Assembly: GCA_037179385.1 (NCBI GenBank)
Contig: CM074181.1
Span: 49,930,394 to 49,994,393 of the forward strand
Source of the DNA: Holothuria scabra
Lineage: Eukaryota; Echinodermata; Holothuroidea; Aspidochirotida; Holothuriidae
Reading direction: 5' to 3'
DNA length: 64,000 bases
In this document: positions 22,881-37,261 of the stretch, in pieces
Layout of the letters: each line of letters opens with the position of its first letter
Numbering within the stretch: position 1 is the first letter of the stretch
Program-made: the position numbers and the translations under genes
The notes under the pieces: generated by a model
Databases searched by the model: none
What the model saw: only the letters and a program-made list of their open reading frames with translations
What the model was told of the DNA's origin: nothing

Positions 22881-24350
22881 AGTTGGAAGAATTTCAACAG
22901 TATATGACATTTTTGGTAAGTATGGGTAAATATTGCAAATAGTTAAAAGAGAAGGCAAAAAGATAATATGCAAACTAAAACAAAATCAACATTAAATTAA
23001 CTAAAAACGAAAAGCACAATTTCGCCACGAAAGAAATATTTTTGGTTAAATTGACATTTTGTGTGTCATATACAAACAGGAAAAAAGATAATTTTTAGGA
23101 TTTTATTCCCTAAACATGCACTTTATGGAAAACGTGCCCTTCTAAGGTCATATTTTGTTTACCACTATTGACACACAAAGCAATCGGAAAAATTGTATGA
23201 ATTTTGGATATTGCAAAGTTAACAGTTCTATGTAAAACCATTTCGAGTGTTTCAAGTAAAATTATTTTTTAAGAGTAACCCTTAAACTTTTCAAAGTTAT
23301 TTGCTGATATGTTTTTTAGTCTTTCAGGAAAACAGACATATATTAAGTAGAGCCAAGATGAAGTCTTCAATACACTTTAGTTTGCCATTCATTTTCAGTT
23401 TTCCATAGTCCACAACACGTTTCACGTGTAAACGATAAAAATGGGACAACAAAATTTTGTTTTCGTTTCACGTGAAACCCATAAGCATTTTAACTGCCGA
23501 AATTGCTACAGGAAAGTACCACAATGAACCTACATTGTAATAATACAGAATATTAACAGAAGCACATTAAAGCTTTACATAAACTTCAAAATAAGAGGAA
23601 ACACACTCGGTGTAAATTGTTGTTGGTTTTTTAGATCAAGCTTTCGTGTCCCGTTTATCACGTGAAACATAACAGTTAATTAAGTACAACAAAAAATCCA
23701 AATGCAAGAAGTGAATTTTTTTATTGTCCGAAAGTTACCAACAAATGGTATATTTAAAAATATTTTTGAAAGCTTAAATGAAAATCTTCACAACAAATCT
23801 CTTGTAAGAAAATACCACAATGTAAATGGGACACCCATAACCATTGGCACTTACCCGTATACGAAAAACCTGCGTAGTATCTATACTATTTGATTTTTAA
23901 TGCAACCTTATATTGAGACAACACTTATCATTGGGCCGCGCGTTACTACCAGGGCTTTCCATCCCTATAACTTAAGCGTGGAAGTCACGCATTTCGATGC
24001 AATATCAGGATCTCGAGTGATTAAATAAATGCAACTCATAACGTAAACAAATTGTCGATTGTTGGTTAAAAGCTATCTCCAAGCTCCCTGACAGCCAGCA
24101 AACAAACATGAGTCTTATATTGGACCAAAAAGGTTCGCTTTATATATAGGGCCAATGCTGGATTCCCATCAGCTACCCAAGGGGAAAATGTGGGCCCACA
24201 TACGGTAACTGGATCCATATCATGGCGAAATAAGACTATTTCATGGGGGGGGGTGGGCTGAGGGGGCCAGATGTTCAGTTAGTGTGCCAAGAAGAAATTA
24301 CACTATCTAAATGACACTATCTAGATGAAACGCCACTATCAAATGATGCG
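22881..24350. other. AT-rich unassigned sequence
   Basis: No domain-bearing frame or repeat boundary was recognised. A G-run lies at 24245-24256. CACGTGAAAC-like words recur near 23425, 23470 and 23660. Confidence 0.4.
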
Positions 24351-24780
24351 GAGTGTACACCTCAGACAGCCGGAAATGGCATTTCCTAGGCTTATAAGTA
24401 GAACCTAAGAAAATTTTTTTTAGAACTTCTGTTTGCAATACAACAGCGCTATGAGGAAGGGGGCATCTCCCTTCCCCTGATTTTGTACATGGTCCCTTTT
24501 CCCCCTCTCCAAACTACATCAGTTAGGAGATGGGTTATCCAAAATTGTAATTTACATACCTCTCCTGAGACTTAATTTTTCATCCAGAGATATACTAAAC
24601 CTCAAACACCGTGACCTCAATTGTTTCAAATAGTCAAATGGTATCGTATAGGGATGTTTTGACTTAACTGCCTTCTCAGATTGCAATAAAATGCACTTCT
24701 CCAACTCTCTCTACTCTAAAAATCCATACTTTCAAAACTTGATTTTGAAGTTGTTTTAAGAACACATTTTGTCCAATAAA
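24351..24780. repeat. Fragment related to the hAT-type element at 54571
   Basis: AGACAGCCGGAAATGGCATT resembles AGACAGCCGGGAATGG at about 55334, and the mirrored forms at 51650, 52625 and 59835. Both ends are missing. Confidence 0.45.
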
Positions 24781-25092
24781 TTTTGGAACCTTTGAATTTC
24801 ATTTAAGGGAGCAGGACGGCAAGGTTTTGTCTGGGATTTCTCGACCCATACCCCTTGGTTACGACACTGATTCCATATGAGCTAGAAATGGTGCATTTTT
24901 GGGACAATTGTTTAACAAATCAAACGCGTGGGTCACACGTGTGTGGTATATAGGTTTCACATATGATATACAGAGGGTATGTGGGAAAATGTTATTTGGG
25001 TTGCGTGAGATCTGAGTCATGTAGTTTACATGAACATTTACTTTGTAGACAACGCATGGATGTTATTTTGTGTAAGTGAAGACTGTCAGTAT

Positions 25093-25360
25093 AGACCTTA
25101 TGCAGTGACGATACGCTGATGTCATTTTGGACGAATAACCATGAAACACGTGGCCGCACCATGGGACTCTAAAGAATATATATGAAGCGATTGGCCGGAA
25201 GCAGTACAATTCGCCCCAAGTGTGTAGTAAACTTAAGCGCTTAACCGATTTGCTTACCAGTCAGGTGTTTCTTATAGTTAATTGATGTTGGCTTGTTATT
25301 TCTACAAAGAATGACGTTCTTTTAACATTGTGACATCATATGTATAAGATTTATATGAGT
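25093..25360. mobile_element. Possible MITE related to 18041-18277
   Basis: The left TATAGACCTTATGC with a following GATGTCATT is loosely mirrored on the right by GTGACATCATATGTATAAG. It is more diverged than the 18041 element; borders are approximate. Confidence 0.4.
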
Positions 25361-25512
25361 TGTTCAATAAACATGTAAAAATAGTCAACATACGAGATTA
25401 TTGCATGGAGATTAGTGCATGTCTGGTCAACATCCTATGTTTTACATGATATTAAAATATGCATGCTGCATTCACTGTTAGGGGAGTGCATATCCAGTCC
25501 ACTGCAGCTGAA

Positions 25513-26336
25513 CAGTCTATTACACGATGTTTTTCAGACTCGAATCACAATTTCCGTAAAGACTCGAGTCACAGACTGACGGTACTCGACTTGACTCAAG
25601 TCATTTTTCATAAATTTCCCAAAACTCGATTTAACTCGAGTGACAAGACAACCAATTTGACTCGAAGAGTCAAGTCTTTGTCCACAGTGACTTCAATCAA
25701 CTCGAGGCATCTCTTCGGTGACACGAATCACACCCTAACGGTCTTAAATCGAACAGAAAACTTTTATGTTTTATTCATAGTCCGAACATCCGAAGCGACG
25801 GTTTGCATCGACTAGTTTCATATCTGTAAAGTCTAACACGGGGTATGCAGTAACTGCCTATTCCTTCCCATTTAATGCCGTTGTCGCCCTGCAGAGGGAA
25901 ACATAGTCAACATTTTGAAATTTTCACATTTATTTCGTTAGATTTACAATGATGAGTAATGACGCGTGACAGTGGGTTTATGTGAAGTATGTGCTGAGTG
26001 TAGCTCCCTGATACAAGTGACTGGAGTCATATGCGTAGGAATATTTAAAGGCGGTCGACTCACCAAAAACTCAGTGACATGTTTGCATAGATAAATACGA
26101 GGTAAAATGGGAGCAGTGGTTATTGATAAAGCTCTTGAGTGGCTGTAAAAGGCAAAAAGAAGGGTGATATATCTTCGATGAATTTGGCATTACATAATTT
26201 AACTTTAACAAATTAATTTAACCCTTATAGTTAAATATTACACTCAAGGTAGCTCTAAAGTCTCGTCAAGCTCGCGACATCTTGTGAGTCAAGGTGACTT
26301 GAGACTGAGTATTAAGTGACTCAATTACAACTCTGT
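25513..26336. repeat. TGACTCGAGTCA-rich repeat, hAT-like ends
   Basis: Many ACTCGAGTCA, ACTCGAATCAC and GACTTGACTCAAGTCA words lie at 25540-25735, with more at 26265-26330. The left CAGTCTATTACACGATG and inverted right CAGAGTTGTAATTGAGTCAC resemble the ends of the 190-bp hAT MITE at 13190. No matching octamers flank it, so borders are unproven. The 118-codon frame at 25459-25815 is made of these repeats. Confidence 0.5.
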
Positions 26337-26339
26337 TTT

Positions 26340-27590
26340 TTCATAATTTTAACTATGCGATATTGTGTTTAAACTTTGGAAGGAGAACATTACGTAAAAT
26401 TGGATTCGTTTTTAAACTTTGGACGGAGAACAACGTATAAGTGGTTGCGTATTTTTCGTTGAAGATATAGCATATGTAAGGTGTGATTTACTGCAACCTG
26501 GGTATTGCAGAGGAACTGTTTATTACTTTATTACTTTATTTTATTAGATTATTAGCTGACTTTTTTTTATAAGTTTTTGCTTTGTTAGTTTATTACTTTA
26601 TCAGTTTATTAGTTGTTTAGTCTTGGCCCACAACCCATGTTACTCTCATTTCTAGTGGACGCCAAACCAAAGAAATTGGCTGTGCTTCAAATTTCGAAGA
26701 AGTCCTAAGTCTAGTTTGGAAAATGTATAGGCAAATACCAATTGGACTCAATGTGACCGGAGGATTGCCCAAGCACACAACGTTATCAACAACCAGATAG
26801 GAGTTGAATGAGCAATCCTCGGGTCACAAGTCAAACGCTTCAATTGTCCAATAAATCTCTACGTTCTCTCATATCACCAATTTTACCGACGGTCTACATG
26901 TTTGACGATGGCATGTTTGCATGTCGTTAGTCCATAAGACCCTAAAAAGATGACTCGTTAAGCTGCAGTCACACTTCAAAGCATTCGGATCGGATGATTC
27001 GATGTTTCCGGTTTTTGTTAAATTCTTCTCAATCTCTGGTTGGAAAGCTCCAAGAATTTACAAACTTGTGTGTTAAGTTTTAACGCAGGACTATGAAGAA
27101 CATAAATTTATGCTAATCTTTTCGTGACGTAACATCGGTAGACAGATTTTTTCGGACTAGGCCGTCCGATAAAAATGTATGTCGGTGTGACGTCAGTTGG
27201 CATTTTCATTTCATAAATATTATGTCCAAATCATATATTTACACCGTTTGACAAATTGTTTGCACTTTCCAACCAAGAGAGGTATAGTGTTCAGTCAAGG
27301 CCTAAGAATCAAAATGATCTTCGCTGACCCCCAAAATACCCAAGAACATTTCTGTAAGTATATTTTCCATGACGGGGTTTACCCTTCCAAGATCACGGAC
27401 TCAGAAATGGAAAGGGTGCAAACTCTTCCCAGAAAAAACCTCTTGGCGATGACGAAAAGAAAACCCTACAACCGTTTTTAAGGCTCCCCTTGAAGTAACA
27501 CATAATCCAAGACTTCCAAACTTGAGATCTTTAATTAATAAGGATTTTCATATTTTACATCTTTCACCTAACCTTATAAGTGTGCTTCCT
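26340..27590. other. Mostly unassigned; possible GTGTGAC-ended MITE
   Basis: CTGCAGTCACAC (about 26973) with TCGGATCGGAT, and inverted CTGACGTCACACCGAC (about 27199) with TCGGACGG, could bound a 230-bp element. The 94-codon frame at 27197-27481 has no recognised domain. Confidence 0.4.
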
Positions 27591-27627
27591 AACCCCCCCC
27601 CCCCCAAAAAAAAAAAAAAAAAAAAAA
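27591..27627. repeat. Poly-C / poly-A tract
   Basis: A run of C followed by a run of A; low complexity, perhaps a retroposon tail. Confidence 0.8.
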
Positions 27628-27934
27628 CTTTTATTCAGATAGCCTAGAAATCCTTAGTCCAACTTAGTGACGGCTAAAATAGAAGGAAATGTCACAACAG
27701 AACACAGATGCTGCTATAAAACCCGTACTGAGAAACTGTGTCACATGTCAAGTATTTCAAGAAACCATGACAGTTGTCAGTATTGCGACCGGAAAAGGTT
27801 GACCAATTTTATATATACAGTTTAAAACTTGCACTTCAATTAGGGTGGTTTATCTGATAGACAGTACGTGGGTGAAACGGTGAAACGGTGTGTGTGTGTC
27901 TGGGGGGGGGGGTGAAATACGTTTTAAAGCTAGC

Positions 27935-28375
27935 TTGGGACAACTATGGTAACAAGGAGAGAACATTGATTCCACCGAGTATTTATAGCCTGTTGTCGCT
28001 TGCTTAAATCAAGAGCTGTAATAGCGTAGCGGTCAAAGACTCTGCCCAGAAAGCGCAGGACGGTGGGTTCGGTCCAACGTGCCGCTGAATTTTTCTCTCT
28101 GATGTTTTCTTCAACCGTAGCTTCTTTGATAAGGGTTTATTCTCTATCTTCCATTAGAATAAAATTCTTAAACGATTGTATTACTACAGCACATTCAACC
28201 TACACATTCTAAATTCGATCTGACAACTTCGACTTACCAATTATTCATTCCGCTTGGGATAACTTTGGTAACAAGGAGAGAAAATTGATTAACGTTGGGG
28301 TTTTTAAAGCCTGTGGGCACTTGTGTGAATCATGAGCTGTAATGGCGTAGTGACCATAGACTCTGCCCGCTTTTT
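27935..28375 (+). repeat. Two diverged direct copies with a tRNA-like Pol III head
   Basis: CTTGGGACAACTATGGTAAC (27945) and CTTGGGATAACTTTGGTAAC (28253) begin two copies about 308 bp apart. In the first, TAGCGTAGCGG (28022-28032) fits the A-box consensus and GGTTCGGTCC (28066-28075) is one base short of a B box, with correct spacing. The second copy is cut within the head by (TA)n. It is a second SINE family or a tRNA pseudogene, not a functional tRNA. Confidence 0.6.
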
Positions 28376-28394
28376 GTATCTGGTGTTTCCTTCC

Positions 28395-29079
<685 letters not shown>

Positions 29080-29138
29080 TATATATATATATATATTTAT
29101 TTATATATATATATGTATATATATATATATACATATGT

Positions 29139-29192
<54 letters not shown>
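29080..29192. repeat. (TA)n-(CA)n-(TA)n compound microsatellite
   Basis: TA runs flank a CA run at about 29140-29164. Confidence 0.97.
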
Positions 29193-29196
<4 letters not shown>

Positions 29197-29214
29197 ATGA
29201 CGGAGAAACTGTAA

Positions 29215-31489
<2,275 letters not shown>

Positions 31490-32585
31490 GTGCAGTATAG
31501 ACTTGCAAAAGACCAGTTTGAATTATCTTCAAGAAGCAATGGGTCAAAGGTCAAAGGATACCACTTTTTATCTCATCGCTCCGTGAGGAGGATGAGATAT
31601 TGTAGTCACTTTGCCTATGGTGCTATATATGGCAATGCCAGCTTAAATCGCAATGGTTGCCATGGTAACGGTAAATTTTCCCAGGTTACTAGTCTCGAGG
31701 TCTAACCCATGGTGAGGTACCCCGGGGTGACTGAAGGTCCAGGGCTGAGAGAGGGGTCAAAACTTGTCCGTGTGTGTGTGTGTGTAGGTGGGTGAGTGTG
31801 TGTGTGTGGGTGTGTGTGTGTGTGTGCCCAATTTTGTTTTCCTAATATCTTGTAAACGGCTGGGCCGATTTTCTTCAAACTTTGTGGGATGGTACCTTAG
31901 GTAGAACAATTGCATTTTAATGCACAACCGGAAGGGAAGGTCTAAGGTCTAAATTTAGTGAAATCACATTTTGTGCTATATTTCCAACACAAAACGTCCT
32001 GCTGACACGAAACTTCACACATATGATGATTGCATCTAGACCTACCAAAGTATGTGGTTGCCATGGCAACAGAGGGCAAAGGTCAAGTGGTAGAGTGGAA
32101 CAAAAAGTTTTCAAGTGATAATTTGTTCGTAAAACAACCTTTTGGTCTTTTAAACTCCTCCTAGTGGGCTGGACCGATTCTTTTCAAAATTGGTAGGTAG
32201 GTACCCCCGGGTAGGAACTTGCGTCTCCCAGACCCTCGGAAGAAAAGGTCAAAGGTCAGAGGTCAAAGGTCACATTTTCCAAAAAAAAACACTTTTTTTC
32301 CTATTTTGTACTAAAACTTCAACAGAAAACCTTCATTTTACATGAAACTTCACAAGTATAATAGGGTAGACTAGTTCTACCAAAATATGTAGTTTCCATG
32401 GCAACCAAGGTCAAAGGTCACGTGACAGGGGTCAAATACTTTTTTTGTATTCACTTTAACTCTTAACGGACGCATCCCACAAATCTGAAAGTTTAAGTGT
32501 AATAGCGTAGGCATGATAAGTTGTACCGATATGTGTGGTTGTCATGGCAACCAAGCACATAGTTCACGTTACCGATTGTCAAAGG
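31490..32585 (+). repeat. Dispersed repeat with GTGTGTG tract, 'GGCTGGGCCGATT' box and AGGTCA direct repeats
   Basis: After a GT-rich tract (31765-31828) come CTTGTAAACGGCTGGGCCGA and, at about 32150, a second diverged CTAGTGGGCTGGACCGATTC. Each is followed by TTC(T)TCAAA and GGTAGGTACC-like text. Direct repeats of AGGTCA spaced by one base occur at about 31546, 32252-32272 and 32408. Each half ends with CATGGCAAC boxes. It is a dispersed non-coding repeat. Confidence 0.6.
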
Positions 32586-32589
32586 TTAA

Positions 32590-33501
32590 AGTGGGCATGA
32601 CACGGCCACAAAAACTTTTGTGTAGGCTATTGCAAGATTAGATACAGAATTTTACAAATGTTATATCACACCCCATTAAAAACCCGTACAATTCGGCATA
32701 AATGATATTCGAAGGAAAACTGCGTTCAAAATAAAAATTTCAAAAAATGCCGCAACAGCTCACCTGACTTTTATGACGCAATTGGCGGCACAACCCCCGC
32801 CCTACGGCGCGCATCTAGATGTGGAACTAATGTAACGCTCGGTAAAGATATCTTATCTAAGTAATCTCATGAAAACGATTGCATCACAATAGAGAGTCAA
32901 ACATACAGAGTGGAAGGCGCGGACCATGGTGGGGATTCGGAGCAAATCATTGGCCAATTTGTTCGCGTGCATATGCGCGCAGGTAAAAATAGTTCTGTTT
33001 TTGTGCAAGAAAGACGCGGTTCGGGCGCTATAAAGAACAGCTATGAACATGTATGAACAGACCACAACAAACGCATCCCCACTACGAGCGCGTCTTTACT
33101 GTATGAGCTGTTTGGTGAAGATGCTATTGCGAATGCTAAGCAGTAACCGTGCAATGCACAATTCACAATGTAGTCAGTGGCCACGCTCACTGCTATCCTA
33201 GCACCGGTGTTTGCAGTTATGTATGCGCAAACACGCGTTACCATGCACATGATTCGATGATTGTGAGCTCTCTGGTACAGTGTTGCTAACCGTGCCTCCA
33301 ATGACGTCACCATTTTGAGACGCGTTCACATACGTTTTTCGCTTGTGAATTTCAAATTGGCTGAGCCTAGCCTGTAATTGGGAATTCAAAACGTTTTTTT
33401 TTCGGTATTTATGGACATAATTTAGTTGGGAAATCTTTCACTTTATGTCAAGGTGTACCCAAACTTACCGAGAAACTTACTTTGGTCGTGTCATTACCAC
33501 T
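32590..33501. mobile_element. TTAA-flanked element, about 912 bp
   Basis: TTAA lies at 32586-32589 and 33502-33505. Ends read AGTGGGCATGACACGGCC and, inverted, AGTGGTAATGACACGACC. The interior has ATG-rich short frames but no transposase domain. TTAA duplications are made by piggyBac- and Kolobok-type transposases; which one is not decided. Confidence 0.75.
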
Positions 33502-33509
33502 TTAATGTT

Positions 33510-35143
33510 TTGTAACTAGCCTATTTTTCATCAATTAATATAGGCCAAAATAAGCTATACTGAGCCTCAGGCCCAGGTTAGTACTTCGTAGTAGCAGTCT
33601 CGTCTTCACAACTCAAATTCTTTATTCACTTACTTGTATGCTGCAGTGAGATTTTTAAGTTCTGCTCGCACTTCACTTTGATAGCCCATATATCCAGAGT
33701 GTTCTCATAAGTTCTATGCAGGCAGTTGTTTTCAATCCAAAGTTGCTGTAACTGCTAGTCCTAGTAGTATGAAAGTTAAAGTCTAACCTAGCGCTAGACT
33801 TGAAATCTGAAGCTGGTTAACGGTATGTAGGCTAGGTCTGGGGCTTAGGCATGGCTCTGAGACCTACGCCATTCATAATCTTGAGTTATAACCCAAGATA
33901 TTAAAATGTGGGTGACTAACATAAGGTTAGGCAAAGGGCCTACCTATCTTACATATTAGTGCCCTTAAAACTTGGCGGTTCTGAAGCATCGCCAAAAAAA
34001 AGAAAACGTATGTGATAATTTCCTTGCCACGGGCTAGGATTCGCCACAGGCCAGTACGCAGAAAAGCTTTGTGCGTCGGCGGGAAATCTTCTAACGCCAC
34101 GCGTTCAACATGGCGCACACGCCCAGTTTTTTAATTGAGACGCACTTGATGTGCATATCACCTCGACACACATGAAGTTTGCCGTCGCGTCAAAATGGAG
34201 AATACGCCCAGATAGCGCCTGAATAATAACAATTACGCACTATTCTAAAGCGTCCCCGAAAGCGTCTTACTTTTATAATCGTTGCGTCCATATCCGTATC
34301 ATTTTAGTGTAACAGCCAAGCTCGTTGTTTTTTCATAGTGTTGCAAGGGGACAAGGGGATGGGACCCTCTGCATACCCCCTTCCAAGAAAAGAGTAGGTG
34401 GGATACCTTTTCTATGGCTGGTCCTGTACTGTGAAACTCTGTTCCTTCTCACATTGGGAATTTGAAATCTATTGCAATTTTCATAAAACGGCTGAAGACT
34501 TGCCTATTTCATTGACTGCCAATTTTGTTGGCAATTTTTTCTCTTTTTCGGTTGCGCATCGATCATATGGAATTTGCGCTTTAGAGAGTGTGCAATACTA
34601 CGTCACGCTAACGTCAATTCTTGCTTCGTGTCCTTGGACAGGTGCAGGATACAGTTGGTTGGGTCGAGGAGCAAGCACTGCACACTATGTGTCTGGAAAG
34701 CACAACACACGGTGCTTTGCGTGGTGGCATAAAGACATTAGGATGTCATCGTAGGAACTGAATTCACTTTAGTGAAATGGTGAAATTTTGTGCAGTAAGG
34801 ACACCCGCAAGTATCAGTGGAAAGGAGACGCCTCTTAGCTCGACTGGGTCGACATTATACCTATCGATATATGTCGAACAGCCAAAGCTGACAATTTGGG
34901 AACTAGTCTACTGGAAGCCTATTTCAACATAAAAATGTGGCCAACCCCAAAGTTCTAAAAATATAGCATTTCTTGAATAGCCAGGGCAGTGTACTGTAAA
35001 AACTTTTCTGTAGCCTGTAGCTGAGTTAGAAATGGTGTAGCCTAGCCAGTATGCTCAAGATCTTAGGCCTATACCCATATGACATATAGTTTTATTTGAT
35101 TAGCTATACTGCATTGTCCGTGTTTAATGACAAAATGAGCGGC
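33510..35143. other. Unassigned sequence
   Basis: A 118-codon plus frame (34398-34754) has no recognised domain or clear splice context. No repeat border was found. Confidence 0.4.
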
Positions 35144-35507
35144 TTAAAGGGGCTCATTGAGTTGATATTGATAACTTAATGAAAGTGTTAAAGGGTCATT
35201 ATCTTATGAAAATGCTTTTAATTAGCATAATAAGTCAAGTTTCATATCCAATAGTTAAGGGAAAAGCTAAAATTTTGAATTTTGTGGTGTCCTGACTTGC
35301 AACGGTTTTGTGCCCGTTTTGAAAAACTGTCTGGTCACGAATTTTTGAAAACCGAATTCTCAAAGCACTCACTCATAAAATATTTATTAGTGCGTAGGAT
35401 ATGGGGATTGCCTTAGTTTGAACATTTGTCATTGGTTTGTGAGGAAAACTTAACAGGTTTGGAAAAATTTGTTGAACTTCATGAACCAACTCAACGAGCC
35501 GCTTTAA
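35144..35507. mobile_element. TTAA-flanked MITE, copy 1
   Basis: The left TTAAAGGGGCTCATTGAG and inverted right TTAAAGCGGCTCGTTGAG give TIRs of about 20 bp including the TTAA. A second copy lies at 50582-50957. Between them long blocks agree, such as AAAATTTTGAATTTTGTG and CATTGGTTTGTGA. It is non-coding. Confidence 0.88.
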
Positions 35508-36429
35508 GTATTTATCATTTTGTAATCGAATGAAAACTGTCGAGTGTTATCACAACGTTAACAATACTCATTAATCAGACAAACGGCCATACACGTACTA
35601 GGATGAGCTTAAGCAAACCATCATGGGGGTGGGTCCGTCACTTGTTATTTGTTATCAGAGGTTGACTCCGCAATGTAACGGGTCTTCGTTTCTCGTTTTA
35701 TTCAGGTCCCAAATGTGATAGCATATAGATATAGCATACCCAATAAGTCAAGAGCTCATCCACATTCAAAAAAAGATACACACCCTTCCTTTCAACGTTA
35801 AACGGTGAACGTGTCGTAGCCTTCCAAACATGCACTTACAAGTTACATTAACTGTTATATCCACAACAATATCAGCTGGGCCATGAAAAATGTGCAAAAG
35901 TTCTCAACGGTTCTTTATAAGTCCAATCCTTTTTAAAGCCTAGGGACCAATGCCAATTCTCGTTCACACCGTTCCTTTATTCTGCGCTGGCCAGCTTAAT
36001 ACAATAATCGGACCACGCCATTTTTAAAACAAACAGCCGTGGGCTAGCTGCTAAATACTAACTGACATGTTAGTTGTTAGTGTATGCTGCGCCACGCGAT
36101 CACGCCGTCTATTGAAGATTCAGTGTGTACCTTGAGTTCGCCGGCCGATACCTTGAGTCGGTCAGTCATGCACTGCGTGGAAAAAAAGTATCAGGCTTTG
36201 CACAGAGTATGTAAAACACTTTTGAATGGACCGAATCAGGGTAATCTTTTACAATGCCACACAATATGTTAGATGCAATTGTGCATGTGAGTGCATAGCT
36301 AGGTAAGGTTGGCAACTACGATGGCGACAGCTTCTCGTTACTATGGAATACGTCACCGTTACTAGGCATGACGTGAGTATTGCATACTCTCTATATTAAA
36401 GCATGTGTAGACTATATGTATAACGGAAT
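35508..36429. other. Unassigned sequence
   Basis: No domain-bearing frame or repeat boundary was recognised. Confidence 0.4.
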
Positions 36430-37261
36430 TTGTTTCTATTGTGTAACGATAAGTTAAATGTTTTACAAAAGAGAGCTACTCGTCTCATCACTTGCTCCGA
36501 ACCACGTGACCATACCAGTTCCTTGTTCAAGTCACTTAACCTTCTGAAACTCTCTGATATTTTTAATACCAATATTGCCACCTTCACCTATCGCTCGCTA
36601 CACGACCTGCTGCCCAATCAATTTTCAAATTACTTTTCTCACAACTTCTCAGTCCATAATCACAACACTCGACAATCTGCATCCCTACATCTGGACACTA
36701 TTCAAAGTTCTTTACTGCACAACTGTCTTCGTAATCGAGCCATTCGGCTTTGGAATTCCCTCCCGTCTTCTCTCATAGCCAAACAAAGTATCCAGTCCTT
36801 CAGGAAAAACATTTCACGCCATTTACCCAAGACTACTAGGCTTCATCTCACATGTAACGCACTGAATTCATTCCGTAGTCTTCTTAGCATCATGTTTTGC
36901 CATTTTAAAGGTCTTAAGCATTTTGTTCTCCGCAGCCGGTTATTGCTGGGTAGGGTGGGGTGGGGTGTGTGGTTTGGGAGACGGGTTTCCAAGCTTGGAA
37001 AGATCTCTCTCTCTCTCTCTTTGATCTCTGCTATGTTATTGTAACCTCCATTTTTTGGTACTGTATTAGTTTTTTAGTGTTTATCAGTAGTCTGCTTGTC
37101 GTTTTTTTCTTCTCCCGGAGGGCACGTTTTCAAGTCCCCCGGGGTTTTTGTGTACTTCCTTTCGCTTTTACATGTCCTTATATTCTTTTGTTGAGTTTAT
37201 ACTCTATATGTGTATGTTTATATGTAAAAGCGATAAAACAATAACCGAAACGAAACGAAAC
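36430..37261 (+). mobile_element. CR1/L2-like LINE, 5'-truncated ORF2 end and 3' UTR
   Basis: The open frame encodes the typical C-terminal region after the RT domain: LNVLQKRATRLIT, DHTSSLFKSLNLLKLSDI, SVHNHNTRQSA, NRAIRLWNSLPSSL and SFRKNISRHL. Homology ends near 36850. The following 400 bp would be 3' UTR, with a CT run at 37005-37021, closing with a short GAAAC repeat (37245-37261), a LINE-style tail. The frame is open for about 140 residues, so the copy is fairly young but lacks the RT core and endonuclease. Confidence 0.8.

Noticed and set aside
25459..25815. 118-codon plus-strand open frame
   Set aside because: It is built from repeated ACTCGAGTCA-type words; repetition, not protein constraint, explains it.
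28016..28090. Functional tRNA gene
   Set aside because: A and B boxes are present, but I could not fold a proper acceptor stem, and a diverged duplicate nearby points to a SINE head.
34398..34754. 118-codon plus-strand frame as a candidate gene
   Set aside because: No recognisable domain, no convincing splice or start context, and no second exon.
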